From Oscillospiraceae bacterium (GTDB lineage Bacteria > Bacillota > Clostridia > Oscillospirales > Acutalibacteraceae), in NCBI GenBank assembly GCA_012520505.1, contig JAAYOC010000036.1:50937-114936 (forward strand): a DNA stretch of 64,000 nucleotides, read 5' to 3'. Each line of letters begins with the position of its first letter. Position 1 is the first letter of the stretch. A program made the position numbers and the translations under genes. The notes below the pieces were generated by a model, which worked only from the letters and a program-made list of their open reading frames with translations, made no database searches and was not told where the DNA came from. Shown here in pieces: positions 17,440 to 26,269 of the stretch.

Positions 17440-18069
17440 TTAATTCCTATTTGTATTAAGAATTTTAAAACCGCCTATTAACGGTAATTCTTTTGCTTTT
17501 CCGGAAACAGCATTGTAAATGCCATAAATAGTTAATGCTAATACCGCAATACCTACAAGAGATTGAAGAAGAGATACAATTAAGCAAAGTCCTGAAGGCA
17601 CTATGTAATAAATCAATCTAAGTGCTAAACCCGAAACAAATTCTGCTATGATTAAATTCACACCTTGACTCGCATGAAACTGTGCAAATGGTGAATTCTT
17701 TGCGCCAAAAATTGGAACCAGTACAAGAATCCCAATGTATGCAAGAATTGCCATAACTTTATTGTTTGCAATGTCCTCTTCAGAGTAATCAGCAGTTGTG
17801 TCCGGGGTATCCATTACTTCTTTGAACTTATCTTCAGCTTCTTTAAACCTATCTTCAGTTTTCTTTTTTTCATCTGTACCAGAATCTGTATTTACATTTG
17901 CCTCAGTCTTAGTTTCTGTTTCAGTTTTTGCTTCTGATTTTGTCTTTTCCTCTGCTTTTGGTTCTGCCTTAGCTTCTGCTTCAAGTTCTGCTTCTACAAG
18001 CACACCACAATTCGTGCAAAACTTTGCACTTCCTTGCACTTCAGTGCCACAATTTTTACAAAAAGCCAT
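17440..18069 (-). CDS. Zinc-ribbon membrane protein with charged linker
   Basis: A 209-residue protein in three parts. Residues 1-27 form an N-terminal zinc ribbon (FCKNCGTEVQGSAKFCTNCG, two CxxC). Residues 28-95 are a low-complexity linker of Glu, Lys, Ala and Thr. Residues 100-205 are a membrane domain with about three helices, resembling DUF4870/Tic20-like small membrane proteins (NNKVMAILAYIGILVLVP, FHASQGVNLII). The function is unknown. The ATG has AAAGGTGG seven bases upstream. It is the first gene of a unit with ppaC, which suggests a housekeeping envelope role, but nothing more can be claimed. Confidence 0.75.
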   Translation of the reverse strand: MAFCKNCGTEVQGSAKFCTNCGVLVEAELEAEAKAEPKAEEKTKSEAKTETETKTEANVNTDSGTDEKKKTEDRFKEAEDKFKEVMDTPDTTADYSEEDIANNKVMAILAYIGILVLVPIFGAKNSPFAQFHASQGVNLIIAEFVSGLALRLIYYIVPSGLCLIVSLLQSLVGIAVLALTIYGIYNAVSGKAKELPLIGGFKILNTNRN

Positions 18070-18152
18070 ACTATTACCACCTTTAAATTAAATCTTCTAT
18101 TTGTTCGATATGCTTTTACGTTGAAAATATTTTATACATTCAACATTTTTTT

Positions 18153-18179
18153 ACATTAGTTTTCTCACATAGCTAATGT
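18153..18179. promoter_or_regulatory. Inverted repeat at the 5' end of the zinc-ribbon/ppaC transcript
   Basis: ACATTAG and CTAATGT arms separated by 13 bases, located right at the predicted transcript start. A 5' stabilising hairpin or an operator; no U-run follows on the minus strand. Confidence 0.35.
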
Positions 18180-18185
18180 ACCTTT

Positions 18186-18214
18186 ATCTTACAATAAATA
18201 CATTTGTAAATCAA
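18186..18214 (-). promoter_or_regulatory. Promoter of zinc-ribbon gene and ppaC
   Basis: TTGATT (18214-18209), 17 bases, TAAGAT (18191-18186). Its -35 overlaps the -35 of the divergent CDP-glycerol transferase promoter. Confidence 0.5.
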
Positions 18215-18232
18215 TAAATATGCGTGTATACT
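18204..18232 (+). promoter_or_regulatory. Leaderless-type promoter of the first CDP-glycerol transferase
   Basis: TTGTAA (18204-18209), 17 bases, TATACT (18227-18232), then exactly six bases (ATCCTT) to the ATG at 18239. No Shine-Dalgarno sequence is present. Confidence 0.6.
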
Positions 18233-18238
18233 ATCCTT

Positions 18239-19387
18239 ATGAAATTCTTATCTTTTGCTCTTAGCTTTTTTGAGTACAAAATGCTTTGGCCATCATACTT
18301 TGCAATATGTAAAATACTTTACAAAGTAGATGAAAATAAAGTACTCTTTGCAGATGCCTTTGCATCTGACCTTACAGATAATATGACACCAATTTATACT
18401 GCTCTTGAAAAAAGAGACGGTTTAAGTTTGTTTAAATCTTTTCCAAAAGATATGAGCCGAATTTCAAGGTCAAAAGAAGCACTTAACTTTTTAAAACTTT
18501 ATTCTCAATGCGGGACCTTGTTTTTGACAGACAGTATGCTTCCGGCATATGCCGTTAAAAAAAGAAAAAAAACTAAAGTTGTTCAACTTTGGCACGCATG
18601 TGGTGCTTTCAAAAAGTGGGGGTATTCTAACCTTAGCGGAAGTTTCGGTGTAAATGAAAAGAAGGCAAAAATTTTTCCAATGCATAATTGTTACGATTTA
18701 GTTCCTGTTTCAAGTGCTGAAATAATTCCTCATTATGCGGAAGCTTTTAGGTGTAGCGAAGATATTATAAAACCCCTTGGTGTGCCAAGAACTGACGAAA
18801 TGTTTTTAAAATCTACTCCAGAAAAAATCATCCTTTATGCTCCAACCTTTAGAGGTGAAAATGTTACCTCTGCACACAATGACAGTATTGATATTGAAAA
18901 ATTAAAAAATGCTTTTCCGGACTACGAAATTATTGAAAAATATCATCCTTTTGTTAAGTGTAAAGGTGAAAACCTTAACACTAATGAAATTTTAAAGAAA
19001 ACTGAGGTTTTAATCACCGATTACTCCTCAATAATTTTTGAATTTTCATTATTAAACAGACCAATGATATTTTTTGCTTATGACCTTGAGGAATATCGGA
19101 AAGAGCGCGACTTCTACTACCCATATGAAGAGTTTGTGCCGGGTCCGATTGTAAAGAACATGGATGAGCTAATTGAAGCAATTAAAGCGGCAATAGCGGC
19201 AAATACATCAGCTGCCTCATTAGTCACCTCATCAAACATTTCATCAGTTGGCTTGTCAACTAACTCATCAATCAGCACCACCACTACTAAGTTTGATTTT
19301 GCTTCAGTTTCAAAAAAATTGGATAAATATATGTCCGCATGCGACGGACATTCAACGGAAAGAATATTAAAAGAGCTGGGGTTTTAA
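18239..19387 (+). CDS. CDP-glycerol glycerophosphotransferase family protein (short form)
   Basis: A 382-residue TagB/TagF-like enzyme that would add glycerol-phosphate units to a wall or lipoteichoic polymer. Family motifs seen: VVQLWHACGAFKKWGYS, LGVPRTDEMF, ILYAPTFRGE, EKYHPFVK and TDYSSIIFEFSLLNRPMIFFAYDL. Near the C-terminus, between IEAIKAAIAA and FDFASVSKKLD, lies a Ser/Thr-rich stretch of about 35 residues that its neighbour lacks. The track start (GTG at 18224) falls inside the -10 box; the ATG at 18239 is preferred and looks leaderless. It faces the second transferase across a shared terminator. Confidence 0.88.
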   Translation: MKFLSFALSFFEYKMLWPSYFAICKILYKVDENKVLFADAFASDLTDNMTPIYTALEKRDGLSLFKSFPKDMSRISRSKEALNFLKLYSQCGTLFLTDSMLPAYAVKKRKKTKVVQLWHACGAFKKWGYSNLSGSFGVNEKKAKIFPMHNCYDLVPVSSAEIIPHYAEAFRCSEDIIKPLGVPRTDEMFLKSTPEKIILYAPTFRGENVTSAHNDSIDIEKLKNAFPDYEIIEKYHPFVKCKGENLNTNEILKKTEVLITDYSSIIFEFSLLNRPMIFFAYDLEEYRKERDFYYPYEEFVPGPIVKNMDELIEAIKAAIAANTSAASLVTSSNISSVGLSTNSSISTTTTKFDFASVSKKLDKYMSACDGHSTERILKELGF

Positions 19388-19482
19388 AACTATATGCTCT
19401 AAAAACAAGTTACACACCTACTATAGCTGCAAATGACTAAAATAATCTTTTTAAAAGTTTTGGAGAGCCGGGGTTTTAAAAC
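19371..19482. repeat. 17/18-base direct repeat at the transferase stop and in the terminator
   Basis: GAGCTGGGGTTTTAAAAC (19371-19388, containing the stop codon) recurs as GAGCCGGGGTTTTAAAAC (19465-19482) inside the downstream hairpin. Confidence 0.6.
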
Positions 19483-19493
19483 CTCAGCTCTCC
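19462..19493. terminator. Bidirectional terminator between convergent transferase genes
   Basis: GGAGAGC and GCTCTCC arms with an inner self-complementary GGTTTTAAAACC core, followed by T-rich sequence on the plus side. Confidence 0.75.
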
Positions 19494-19529
19494 ACTCTTT
19501 TTACATTTTACAACAATACTATGCATCAT

Positions 19530-21296
19530 TTATACATCGTTCATTAAGTCTTTAATCATTTCTACAACTCTCGTCGCTGATTTACCGTCAAGTTCATCAA
19601 AGAATTTATGTTTGAAATTTTCTATTTTTTCAACTTCAAAATCTGAAGCTTTAATTGCCTCTATTAATTCCTGCTCTGTTGTTACAATCTTACCCGGCAC
19701 CATTGTTTCATATTCATAATAAAAGTCGCGCGTTGCAACATATTCAGATAAATCAAATGCATATAAAATCATTGGAATATCAAGAAGTGCCGCCTCAAAT
19801 ACTGAAGACGAATAATCCGTAATGAGTATGTCTGTTACAAAAAGAAGATCATTAAGTTCTGAGTCTACAGATAAGTCAATTACCCTATCAAGATTAATTT
19901 CTTGTCTATTGTTCACAAAAGGATGATGTTTAACAATTATTGCATAATCTTCACCCAGTTGCTCTAACACATCGGCAACATTAAATTTATGCATTGGGTA
20001 ATATCCCGTAAGACGTCCATTGCCACGAAACGTCGGTGCAAACATAATAATTTTCTTTCCAACAAAATCCGGATAGTTAGAGAAAAATTCTTCTCTCTTT
20101 TGTTTTTTAATTTCCTCATCAAAAAACATGTCTGTACGTGGTATACCGGTAGCAATTACATTTTCAATCGGAATACCAAAACCTTCTGCATAGAAACGTC
20201 TAATTTCTGATGAACTTACAATTGCTCTATCATACATTCTATGATTAATATTTGTCTGTTTTGGTCCGCCCGGTTTTCCAAGCCTTGAAAAGCCAAAGGT
20301 TTTAAATGCGCCACAGGCATGCCATACTTGAACGAGCTTTACATCCGATTTCTTTTTTACAATTGATGTAAGTTCATAAAAATCATCTATTACGACCACC
20401 CTAGAGGTTGCATAAAGTTTAGCAAACTTAGCGAGATTTATAAAACTCATTCTATGCATTGGATTTGAATCAAGAAGCATTCTAATATCTAAAGTTTCAT
20501 CATCTTTAATTGCTGCATATATATTTTCAAAGTTTCCTGTTAAATCTTCTCTTCTGTTTGAAAGAAAAGTAATTCTGTTCGCCACTACCTTGGAACTACT
20601 ATAGCAAGCTGAAAGTAAGATAGCCCATCTTTCTTTCAGATTTTTTCTGCCAATTTCTTCATTTGTTATTGATTTATATCCAACTCTTACATTATCTACA
20701 AAAAAACGAAAAGTAGTTCTATCATTTTTTGAAACCCAGCCTGATTTAAGATCTAAAAAAGCTACTAAACTATCTATAAGTAAAAATGGAATAAAGGAAT
20801 ACCCTAAAATCTTTACAAAGAATCTATAAATTTCGCTAAAAAATAATTCTAAAGCAAGTATAAATATGTTTTTCTTTGGTTCTACATATTTTTCAGTTCT
20901 CTTAATTACAAATTCTTTTTCTCTGCTCTCAACTGAAAAAACAGAATCTATTGCAGTTACACTACCGGAAAATATAAGCGGTATATCTCTAAAATGTTCT
21001 TCACCATAAAGAATATCTACCTCTACCTTAACTTCCTCATCTTTTATTCCATCGAAAAAGATATTTTCAAGATCATAAACATACTCTGCAACAATTGTAC
21101 AGGTTTTAAAATCCATATTTTGATAATATGATTGTACAGCTATAGGAATGAAACGAGAAAACTCACCCATTTTAAAAATGAGTGTAACTTTTGGTGAGCG
21201 AACAAGTGGATTGTAGTTAGTTGTAACTATCAAACTTACCTGCATCAAATTATCTGTAATTTCTACATTTTTTATTTCTGCTTTTGTCATATTCAT
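19530..21296 (-). CDS. CDP-glycerol:poly(glycerophosphate) glycerophosphotransferase (TagF-like)
   Basis: A 588-residue protein. The N-terminal 170 residues are a beta-rich region of unknown role, then comes a possible membrane-associated hydrophobic stretch (FVKILGYSFIPFLLIDSLVAFL), then a TagF catalytic domain with WHACGAFKTFGFSRLG, GIPRTDMFF, IMFAPTFRGNG, VKHHPFV and TDYSSSVFEAALLDIPMILYAFDL. It probably extends a wall or lipoteichoic poly(glycerol phosphate). The track start is a TTG inside the upstream terminator; the ATG at 21296 lies six bases after TATAAT, and a second ATG follows two codons later. No ribosome site is visible. Confidence 0.88.
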   Translation of the reverse strand: MNMTKAEIKNVEITDNLMQVSLIVTTNYNPLVRSPKVTLIFKMGEFSRFIPIAVQSYYQNMDFKTCTIVAEYVYDLENIFFDGIKDEEVKVEVDILYGEEHFRDIPLIFSGSVTAIDSVFSVESREKEFVIKRTEKYVEPKKNIFILALELFFSEIYRFFVKILGYSFIPFLLIDSLVAFLDLKSGWVSKNDRTTFRFFVDNVRVGYKSITNEEIGRKNLKERWAILLSACYSSSKVVANRITFLSNRREDLTGNFENIYAAIKDDETLDIRMLLDSNPMHRMSFINLAKFAKLYATSRVVVIDDFYELTSIVKKKSDVKLVQVWHACGAFKTFGFSRLGKPGGPKQTNINHRMYDRAIVSSSEIRRFYAEGFGIPIENVIATGIPRTDMFFDEEIKKQKREEFFSNYPDFVGKKIIMFAPTFRGNGRLTGYYPMHKFNVADVLEQLGEDYAIIVKHHPFVNNRQEINLDRVIDLSVDSELNDLLFVTDILITDYSSSVFEAALLDIPMILYAFDLSEYVATRDFYYEYETMVPGKIVTTEQELIEAIKASDFEVEKIENFKHKFFDELDGKSATRVVEMIKDLMNDV

Positions 21297-21302
21297 ACTC
21301 TT

Positions 21303-21332
21303 ATTATACGAAAAAGAGTCCCTTTTATGCAA
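21303..21332 (-). promoter_or_regulatory. Leaderless-type promoter of the TagF-like gene, nested in a terminator
   Basis: TATAAT (21308-21303) lies six bases before the ATG at 21296. The -35 would be TTGCAT (21332-21327, 18-base spacer), which is only a half match and lies inside the terminator stem of the upstream gene. Confidence 0.5.
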
Positions 21333-21347
21333 CCATAAAAGGGACTC
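21316..21347 (-). terminator. Terminator of the iron alcohol dehydrogenase gene
   Basis: GAGTCCCTTTTATG and CATAAAAGGGACTC (14 bp perfect) around a four-base loop, then CTTTTTC on the minus strand, 20 bases after the stop codon. Confidence 0.9.
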
Positions 21348-21367
21348 ACTCTTATTTACTTAAAAAC

Positions 21368-22633
21368 CTATCCTTTTATCTTTCTAAGAATTGCAATAAT
21401 TTCATCACGTGTGTAAGAAACAACTGTAGGATATACAAAGTTCTCAATCATAATAGAATCTACTATTTCATCAAAATGGGCTTCTTCAAGTTCAGGAATA
21501 TTATCAGGAATTCCATATTTTTCGCTTATATCACGAAGAGTCTGAATCAACTGTTTCGCCTGAACTGCCGGACTTACATTAGGATCGCCAACACCTACCG
21601 CTACACTAAATTTAGCAAGTCTCTTTTCGATCTTTTTACCATACTCTTCAAGTATAATTGGAAGAATTGTTCCGATGCATCTTCCATGCGCAAGGTTATA
21701 CTTTGCGCCAATTTTGTGACAGAATGGATGAACATATCCTGTTAGTTCAAAATTTAATGTCAAACCACCATAATAGGCTGCTTTACAAAGATTTTGTCTT
21801 GCTTCAATATCCTTACCGTCATTGTAAGCCTTGTCAATATTCTCAAGTGCAAGACGAAAACCACGTATTGCATATTCATCACCTCGAAGGTTATGTCCTC
21901 CACCTATATATCCTTCTAAGTTATGACAAAGAGCATCTATTGCCGTACAAACTGTCACATATGGTGGAAGATCTGTGAAAAGCGTCGCATCTAAAATTGC
22001 AACATGAGGTCTCATTTTAAAATCTAAAATGCTATATTTCCTGTCATGCTCATGATCAGATACAACAGCTGCTGCTGTAGTTTCCGCACCTGTACCCGCA
22101 GTTGTTGGAATTGCGATTGTAAACGGCAACTTTCTTGTGATTGCTTTTGAAAGTGTAATTGGAAAAGCTCCCATCGCTCTACCCATCTGCACTACCGACT
22201 GTTCAGGTTTTAAAACTCGACAACCGACAATTTTCGCTGTGTCCATTGCTGAACCGCCACCAATACCAACAATACAGTCACATCTCTCTTTGCAATAAAG
22301 GGCAAAGGCATCTTCGATATTCTTAATTGTAGGATTTGGTTCTACGTCATCATAAATTACGTATGGGAATCCAGCCTTATCCATTGCCTTGAGCATAGGC
22401 TTTGGAATCCCAAGTTTCATAATGGTTTTATCTGTAACAATTAAGGCCTTTTTACCTCTATGCTGTTTTAAAATTTCAACAGCTCTTACAGATTCGCCAA
22501 TACCCTCATACACATCTTGGAATGGTACAAGTAAAGGTATTCCTACGACAGCTAACACACCAGTTATAATTTTCACCACATTATTAACCACTGGATAATC
22601 TGCTATTTTTCTTACAACATCTTCTACTTTCAC
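21368..22633 (-). CDS. Iron-containing alcohol dehydrogenase
   Basis: A 421-residue group III (Fe-ADH) enzyme, expected to interconvert an alcohol and an aldehyde or ketone with NAD(P). It has the nucleotide motif GIGGGSAMDTAKI, TTAGTGAETT, and metal ligands in DALCHNLEGY and GYVHPFCHKIGAKYNLAHG. An N-terminal segment of about 45 residues, partly hydrophobic (VVKIITGVLAVVGIPLLVP), precedes the usual family start. It has its own promoter and terminator but lies just after the TetR-controlled flavoprotein operon. The substrate is unknown. Confidence 0.92.
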   Translation of the reverse strand: MKVEDVVRKIADYPVVNNVVKIITGVLAVVGIPLLVPFQDVYEGIGESVRAVEILKQHRGKKALIVTDKTIMKLGIPKPMLKAMDKAGFPYVIYDDVEPNPTIKNIEDAFALYCKERCDCIVGIGGGSAMDTAKIVGCRVLKPEQSVVQMGRAMGAFPITLSKAITRKLPFTIAIPTTAGTGAETTAAAVVSDHEHDRKYSILDFKMRPHVAILDATLFTDLPPYVTVCTAIDALCHNLEGYIGGGHNLRGDEYAIRGFRLALENIDKAYNDGKDIEARQNLCKAAYYGGLTLNFELTGYVHPFCHKIGAKYNLAHGRCIGTILPIILEEYGKKIEKRLAKFSVAVGVGDPNVSPAVQAKQLIQTLRDISEKYGIPDNIPELEEAHFDEIVDSIMIENFVYPTVVSYTRDEIIAILRKIKG

Positions 22634-22684
22634 ACTGAACTCCTCCCATCATAATTTTATGAACTAAAAAATGTTCACAGTCTA

Positions 22685-22713
22685 ATTAAAACAAAATATT
22701 AATGTTAGGTCAA
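22685..22713 (-). promoter_or_regulatory. Promoter of the iron alcohol dehydrogenase
   Basis: TTGACC (22713-22708), 17 bases, TTTAAT (22690-22685). The gene has GGGAGGAG before its ATG. Confidence 0.6.
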
Positions 22714-22750
22714 CCTATTTTATGCATTTCGCATTGTTAACTTTTAGACA

Positions 22751-22785
22751 AAGAAGTGGCATACTTTCGCACTATGCCACTTCTT
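22751..22785 (-). terminator. Terminator of the flavoprotein operon
   Basis: AAGAAGTGGCATA and TATGCCACTTCTT (13 bp perfect) around a nine-base loop, starting about 18 bases after the stop of the FAD-linked oxidase. Confidence 0.8.
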
Positions 22786-22802
22786 CTTAAATCTTAATTC
22801 TT

Positions 22803-24581
22803 TTATTTTTGTCTTACAATTCCATCTTTTGAACAATCTGAATAACCTTCTCTTAAAAATTCCTTTTCCTCTTCCGGAAGATCTAACCCGATTGTTCCAC
22901 CAGGATTCATCATATAATCCGGGTCGAAATATTCTTTAAGTGCCTTAAATGCTCCAAATTCCAGTCTACCTAATGAACCTTCAATCCATGGAGCAAACAT
23001 CTTACCAATACCATGATGATGTGAAAGAGCTGCACCGGACTTTTGAATAGCTTGAAGAATTGTTTTGTGATATGCCTTAAATTCGGCTGCAGTATCCATT
23101 TTAGCAATGAAAATAAAGTAAAGATTTGCACCCTGTGGATAACAGTGAGACATATGAGTCATAACTATACAGTTTGGAAGCGCATGACAAACTTCACGAA
23201 CATCACGATGTACTTGAGCCATATTTGACCAGTTAACTGTACATTCCATCGTATCAATAATTACACCAAAGTCATGAAGCGAGTCGCGAAGATATGGGTC
23301 ATCAAAACGCCCCTTTTCCCAAGCTTTACACACATATCCCGTAAGTGGAAAACCACCATATTTTCTTGCAGCCTTTGCAATACCCTTTGCAACACTCTTG
23401 CAATAACTTTCTGAACCATCTGAGAAACCAAGGAAGAGACAGCGTTCCATTTCCTTGTAACCAAACTTTTCAAGAAGAGCATGTGCCGGAGTTTCGTCAA
23501 CATTATAAAGATGAAGCATCATATCTGTCTCTTCTGGGTCAGAAAGACGGAATACCGATGAGAAACCAAATTCACCCTGCATACATTCACGTGCAAAATT
23601 CATTGCGTCATCCCAATTTTTAAAGATATATGAATATCTCTTTCTGTTTTCCGGCTGATAACGGAAAACTCTAAGAGTTGCTTCTGTAAGTACACCATAT
23701 GTACCCTCGGAGCCCATCATAATTTCATTAAGATTCGGACCTGTTGCTTCTCTTGAATATCTTGAAGTCAAAATCGTACCGATTGGTGTAGCATATTTCT
23801 GTTGCATTGTAAGGTCATTGATACAACCATAGTATGTTGAGTTTTGACCCGAACCTCTTGTAACAATCCAACCGCCTACTGAAGAATATTCAAAAGATTG
23901 TGGGAAATGACCACAAGTATAAGCACGCTTTGCACCAAACTCTTCGACAGCATTATTAAGATGTGCTTCAAGTTGTGGACCTGACATACCGGCCTGAACG
24001 GTAATGGTCTGGTCAACTTCATTAAATGAAAGGACCTTATTGAACTTACGACGCATATCAAGAGATACGCCACCCTCCGTAGGTTCAACTCCACGTGTTA
24101 CGGATGAACCGCCACCATAAACATATAGTGGAATCTTATTTTTAGAACAATATTCAACTGTCTTTTCAATCTGTTCTGATTCTGACGGATACAGAACTAA
24201 ATCCGGGAGACTGTCAAATTGGCGCTCACGAATTCTATAAAGGTCATAAGCTGTCTGACCATATGCAACTGAAAGACGATCATAGTCTGATTGTGACATA
24301 TCATCGCCATATATTGACTTGAAAAAATCTAAATGTTCCTTTGCCATGTTAGGCGGATATTTACCTTCAAAATCTACCTTTTCAAGACCTAAATCACAGC
24401 GATAATCCTTAACATAATCGTCTGTTACATCTAACCTTTTCTTCATCAATTTATAAAGTGACTCTTTTGGGAATTTAAAATGATTTGGATCGCCCCAACG
24501 AAAGATTGATCTGTAAGAATCAGCCGGAGCTGCTTCCTTAATCCAATTTGGCTCGAAGCCTTCATAAGGTTTATGTGCCAT
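22803..24581 (-). CDS. FAD-linked oxidase, alkyldihydroxyacetonephosphate-synthase-like
   Basis: A 592-residue VAO/PCMH-type flavoprotein. The FAD-binding half has PDLVLYPSESEQIEKTVEYCSK, VYGGGSSVTRGVEP and GSEGTYGVLTEATLRVFR. The C-terminal half ends SHHHGIGKMFAPW and DPDYMMNPGGTIGL. The His-rich motif and overall plan match alkyl-DHAP synthase, which replaces an acyl by an alkyl chain to make ether lipid precursors; related enzymes instead oxidise hydroxy acids such as glycolate or D-lactate. AAAGGAG precedes the ATG. It is the last gene of the TetR-facing operon, so a role with glycerol-phosphate or DHAP-like substrates is plausible but not shown. Confidence 0.85.
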   Translation of the reverse strand: MAHKPYEGFEPNWIKEAAPADSYRSIFRWGDPNHFKFPKESLYKLMKKRLDVTDDYVKDYRCDLGLEKVDFEGKYPPNMAKEHLDFFKSIYGDDMSQSDYDRLSVAYGQTAYDLYRIRERQFDSLPDLVLYPSESEQIEKTVEYCSKNKIPLYVYGGGSSVTRGVEPTEGGVSLDMRRKFNKVLSFNEVDQTITVQAGMSGPQLEAHLNNAVEEFGAKRAYTCGHFPQSFEYSSVGGWIVTRGSGQNSTYYGCINDLTMQQKYATPIGTILTSRYSREATGPNLNEIMMGSEGTYGVLTEATLRVFRYQPENRKRYSYIFKNWDDAMNFARECMQGEFGFSSVFRLSDPEETDMMLHLYNVDETPAHALLEKFGYKEMERCLFLGFSDGSESYCKSVAKGIAKAARKYGGFPLTGYVCKAWEKGRFDDPYLRDSLHDFGVIIDTMECTVNWSNMAQVHRDVREVCHALPNCIVMTHMSHCYPQGANLYFIFIAKMDTAAEFKAYHKTILQAIQKSGAALSHHHGIGKMFAPWIEGSLGRLEFGAFKALKEYFDPDYMMNPGGTIGLDLPEEEKEFLREGYSDCSKDGIVRQK

Positions 24582-24594
24582 ATTTTTTCTCCTT

Positions 24595-24966
24595 TCAATT
24601 CAGCATATCAGATGTGCAAATTACATCTACGCCAAGTCCTAACACATTTTTAATGATTATATCATTACGCTTAATTTTTTCTGTGATAACAACTTTATTT
24701 ATCTCTGCCATTACATCAAAAATTTTATCCTTTGGAATATCGGCAGACACTCTACAAGGGAGCACCGGTACATCCTTAAAATCGGTTTTAACCGTCGAAC
24801 ATATTGTTCTCATCGGCGATGTAAGTTCATTAATAGCAAAGGTTTCACCCTTTTTACAAAAATTTCCGGTTACTTGAAAACTTATTTTTCCAAGGTCATC
24901 TTTTTCTTGCGTCACTTTCATTATGCATCCACGTGGACATGTAATGCAAACAATTTCTTTATTCAC
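24595..24966 (-). CDS. DUF1667 domain protein
   Basis: A 123-residue protein with an N-terminal cysteine motif (CITCPRGC) and a further FCKKGETFA, the pattern of DUF1667. The family is found beside GlpA-like and NAD/FAD oxidoreductase genes and is thought to be their small iron-sulfur or metal partner. The start is GTG with GGAGG nine bases upstream, overlapping the preceding gene by eight bases. The three genes GlpA-like, NAD/FAD oxidoreductase and DUF1667 probably form one enzyme complex. Confidence 0.9.
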   Translation of the reverse strand: MNKEIVCITCPRGCIMKVTQEKDDLGKISFQVTGNFCKKGETFAINELTSPMRTICSTVKTDFKDVPVLPCRVSADIPKDKIFDVMAEINKVVITEKIKRNDIIIKNVLGLGVDVICTSDMLN

Positions 24967-26269
24967 TTACACCTACCTCCACTTCTGCTAAAATGAGCGA
25001 TTTATCCGTTATTCCAAATGAAGCAAAATCTAGTTTTAATTTTTCCATCTCCGGTGGACGAAGAAAAGCATATTTTTTTTCAAATACTACCTTTCCATCT
25101 ACCTTAATTTTTAACTTGCTATTATCAAAAACATCTTTACTTCTAAAATAAACAATGACTGAAGACAAATCTGTCTCAAGATTTAATGATTGTGGTACAA
25201 AATAAAGAATGTTATCCCCTATTTCAATATCTACAAGTTTTCCATCGCCTAAAACACCGGTATAACTTGAAATATTTTTATTATCGGCATCCTGAAATTG
25301 CAATGCAAAATGCGCCGCATATTTTCCTGCTGTTTCACCGCTTTCAGATACATAATCTACTAAATCACTTACATGAAGTGCATTGCCACAGGAAAAAATT
25401 CCGGGAACTGAAGTCATAAGATGAGTATCACATTTAGGTCCCTTTGTCTTAGGGTCAATCTCAACATCTAAATCCTCTGCAATTTCATTTTCCGGAATAA
25501 GACCTACTGAAAGAATTAAAGCATCACACTCAACAATTTCCTCTGTTCCGGAAATCACTTGCATTTTTTCATCTACTTTTACAACTTCAACGGCCGTCAG
25601 GCGGTCGTCGCCAAAAACTCTTGTCACGGTATGTGACAAATAAAGTGGAATATCAAAATCGTATAGGCATTGATGAATATTTCTTGTAAGGCCGGACGGT
25701 GTCGGCTTTACTTCGTAAACGCCTAACACCTTTGCGCCTTCAAGAGTCAAGCGACGAGCCATTATCAGGCCGATATCACCTGAACCTAAAATTACACAAC
25801 GTTTAGTTGGAAGTTGACCAAGCAGGTTTGTAAAATGTTGTGCTGTGCCGGCAGTAAAAATTCCTGCCGGACGTGTGCCATGAATAAACACCTGTTTAGA
25901 TGTGCGTTCTCTACAGCCTGTTGCGAGTATTAAAGACTTTGTCTGTACTTCTTCAATACCTTCTTTTGAAACTAATGCCGCTTTGAAACCTTTGTCGTTT
26001 TTTTCTATTGATGTTACAAATGTAAGTAATTTTGCCTTTATTTTTAATTCTAAAAACTCACCTATAAAACGCTCGGCATATTCCGGCCCTGAAAGTTTTT
26101 CTCCGTATCGTACAAGGCCAAAACCATCATGAATACATTGTTTCAAAATTCCACCAAGTCTTGCCTCACGTTCTACAAGGATTACATCGGCACCTTCCTT
26201 TTTTGCAGATATTGCTGCTGCAAGACCCGCAGGGCCACCACCAATTACCAGCACATCCGTCTTAACCAT
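24959..26269 (-). CDS. NAD(P)/FAD-dependent oxidoreductase, partner of the GlpA-like protein
   Basis: A 436-residue pyridine-nucleotide oxidoreductase. It has the FAD motif VLVIGGGPAGLAAAISAKKEGADV, the NAD motif CVILGSGDIGLIMARRL, and the FAD closure VPGIFSCGNALHVSDLVDYVSESGE. A beta-rich C-terminal tail of about 90 residues follows. It would pass electrons from the GlpA-like flavoprotein to NAD or another carrier. The track starts nine codons too early: AAGGAGG lies eight bases before the ATG at 26269, which overlaps the end of the GlpA-like gene (26262). Confidence 0.9.
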   Translation of the reverse strand: MVKTDVLVIGGGPAGLAAAISAKKEGADVILVEREARLGGILKQCIHDGFGLVRYGEKLSGPEYAERFIGEFLELKIKAKLLTFVTSIEKNDKGFKAALVSKEGIEEVQTKSLILATGCRERTSKQVFIHGTRPAGIFTAGTAQHFTNLLGQLPTKRCVILGSGDIGLIMARRLTLEGAKVLGVYEVKPTPSGLTRNIHQCLYDFDIPLYLSHTVTRVFGDDRLTAVEVVKVDEKMQVISGTEEIVECDALILSVGLIPENEIAEDLDVEIDPKTKGPKCDTHLMTSVPGIFSCGNALHVSDLVDYVSESGETAGKYAAHFALQFQDADNKNISSYTGVLGDGKLVDIEIGDNILYFVPQSLNLETDLSSVIVYFRSKDVFDNSKLKIKVDGKVVFEKKYAFLRPPEMEKLKLDFASFGITDKSLILAEVEVGVSE

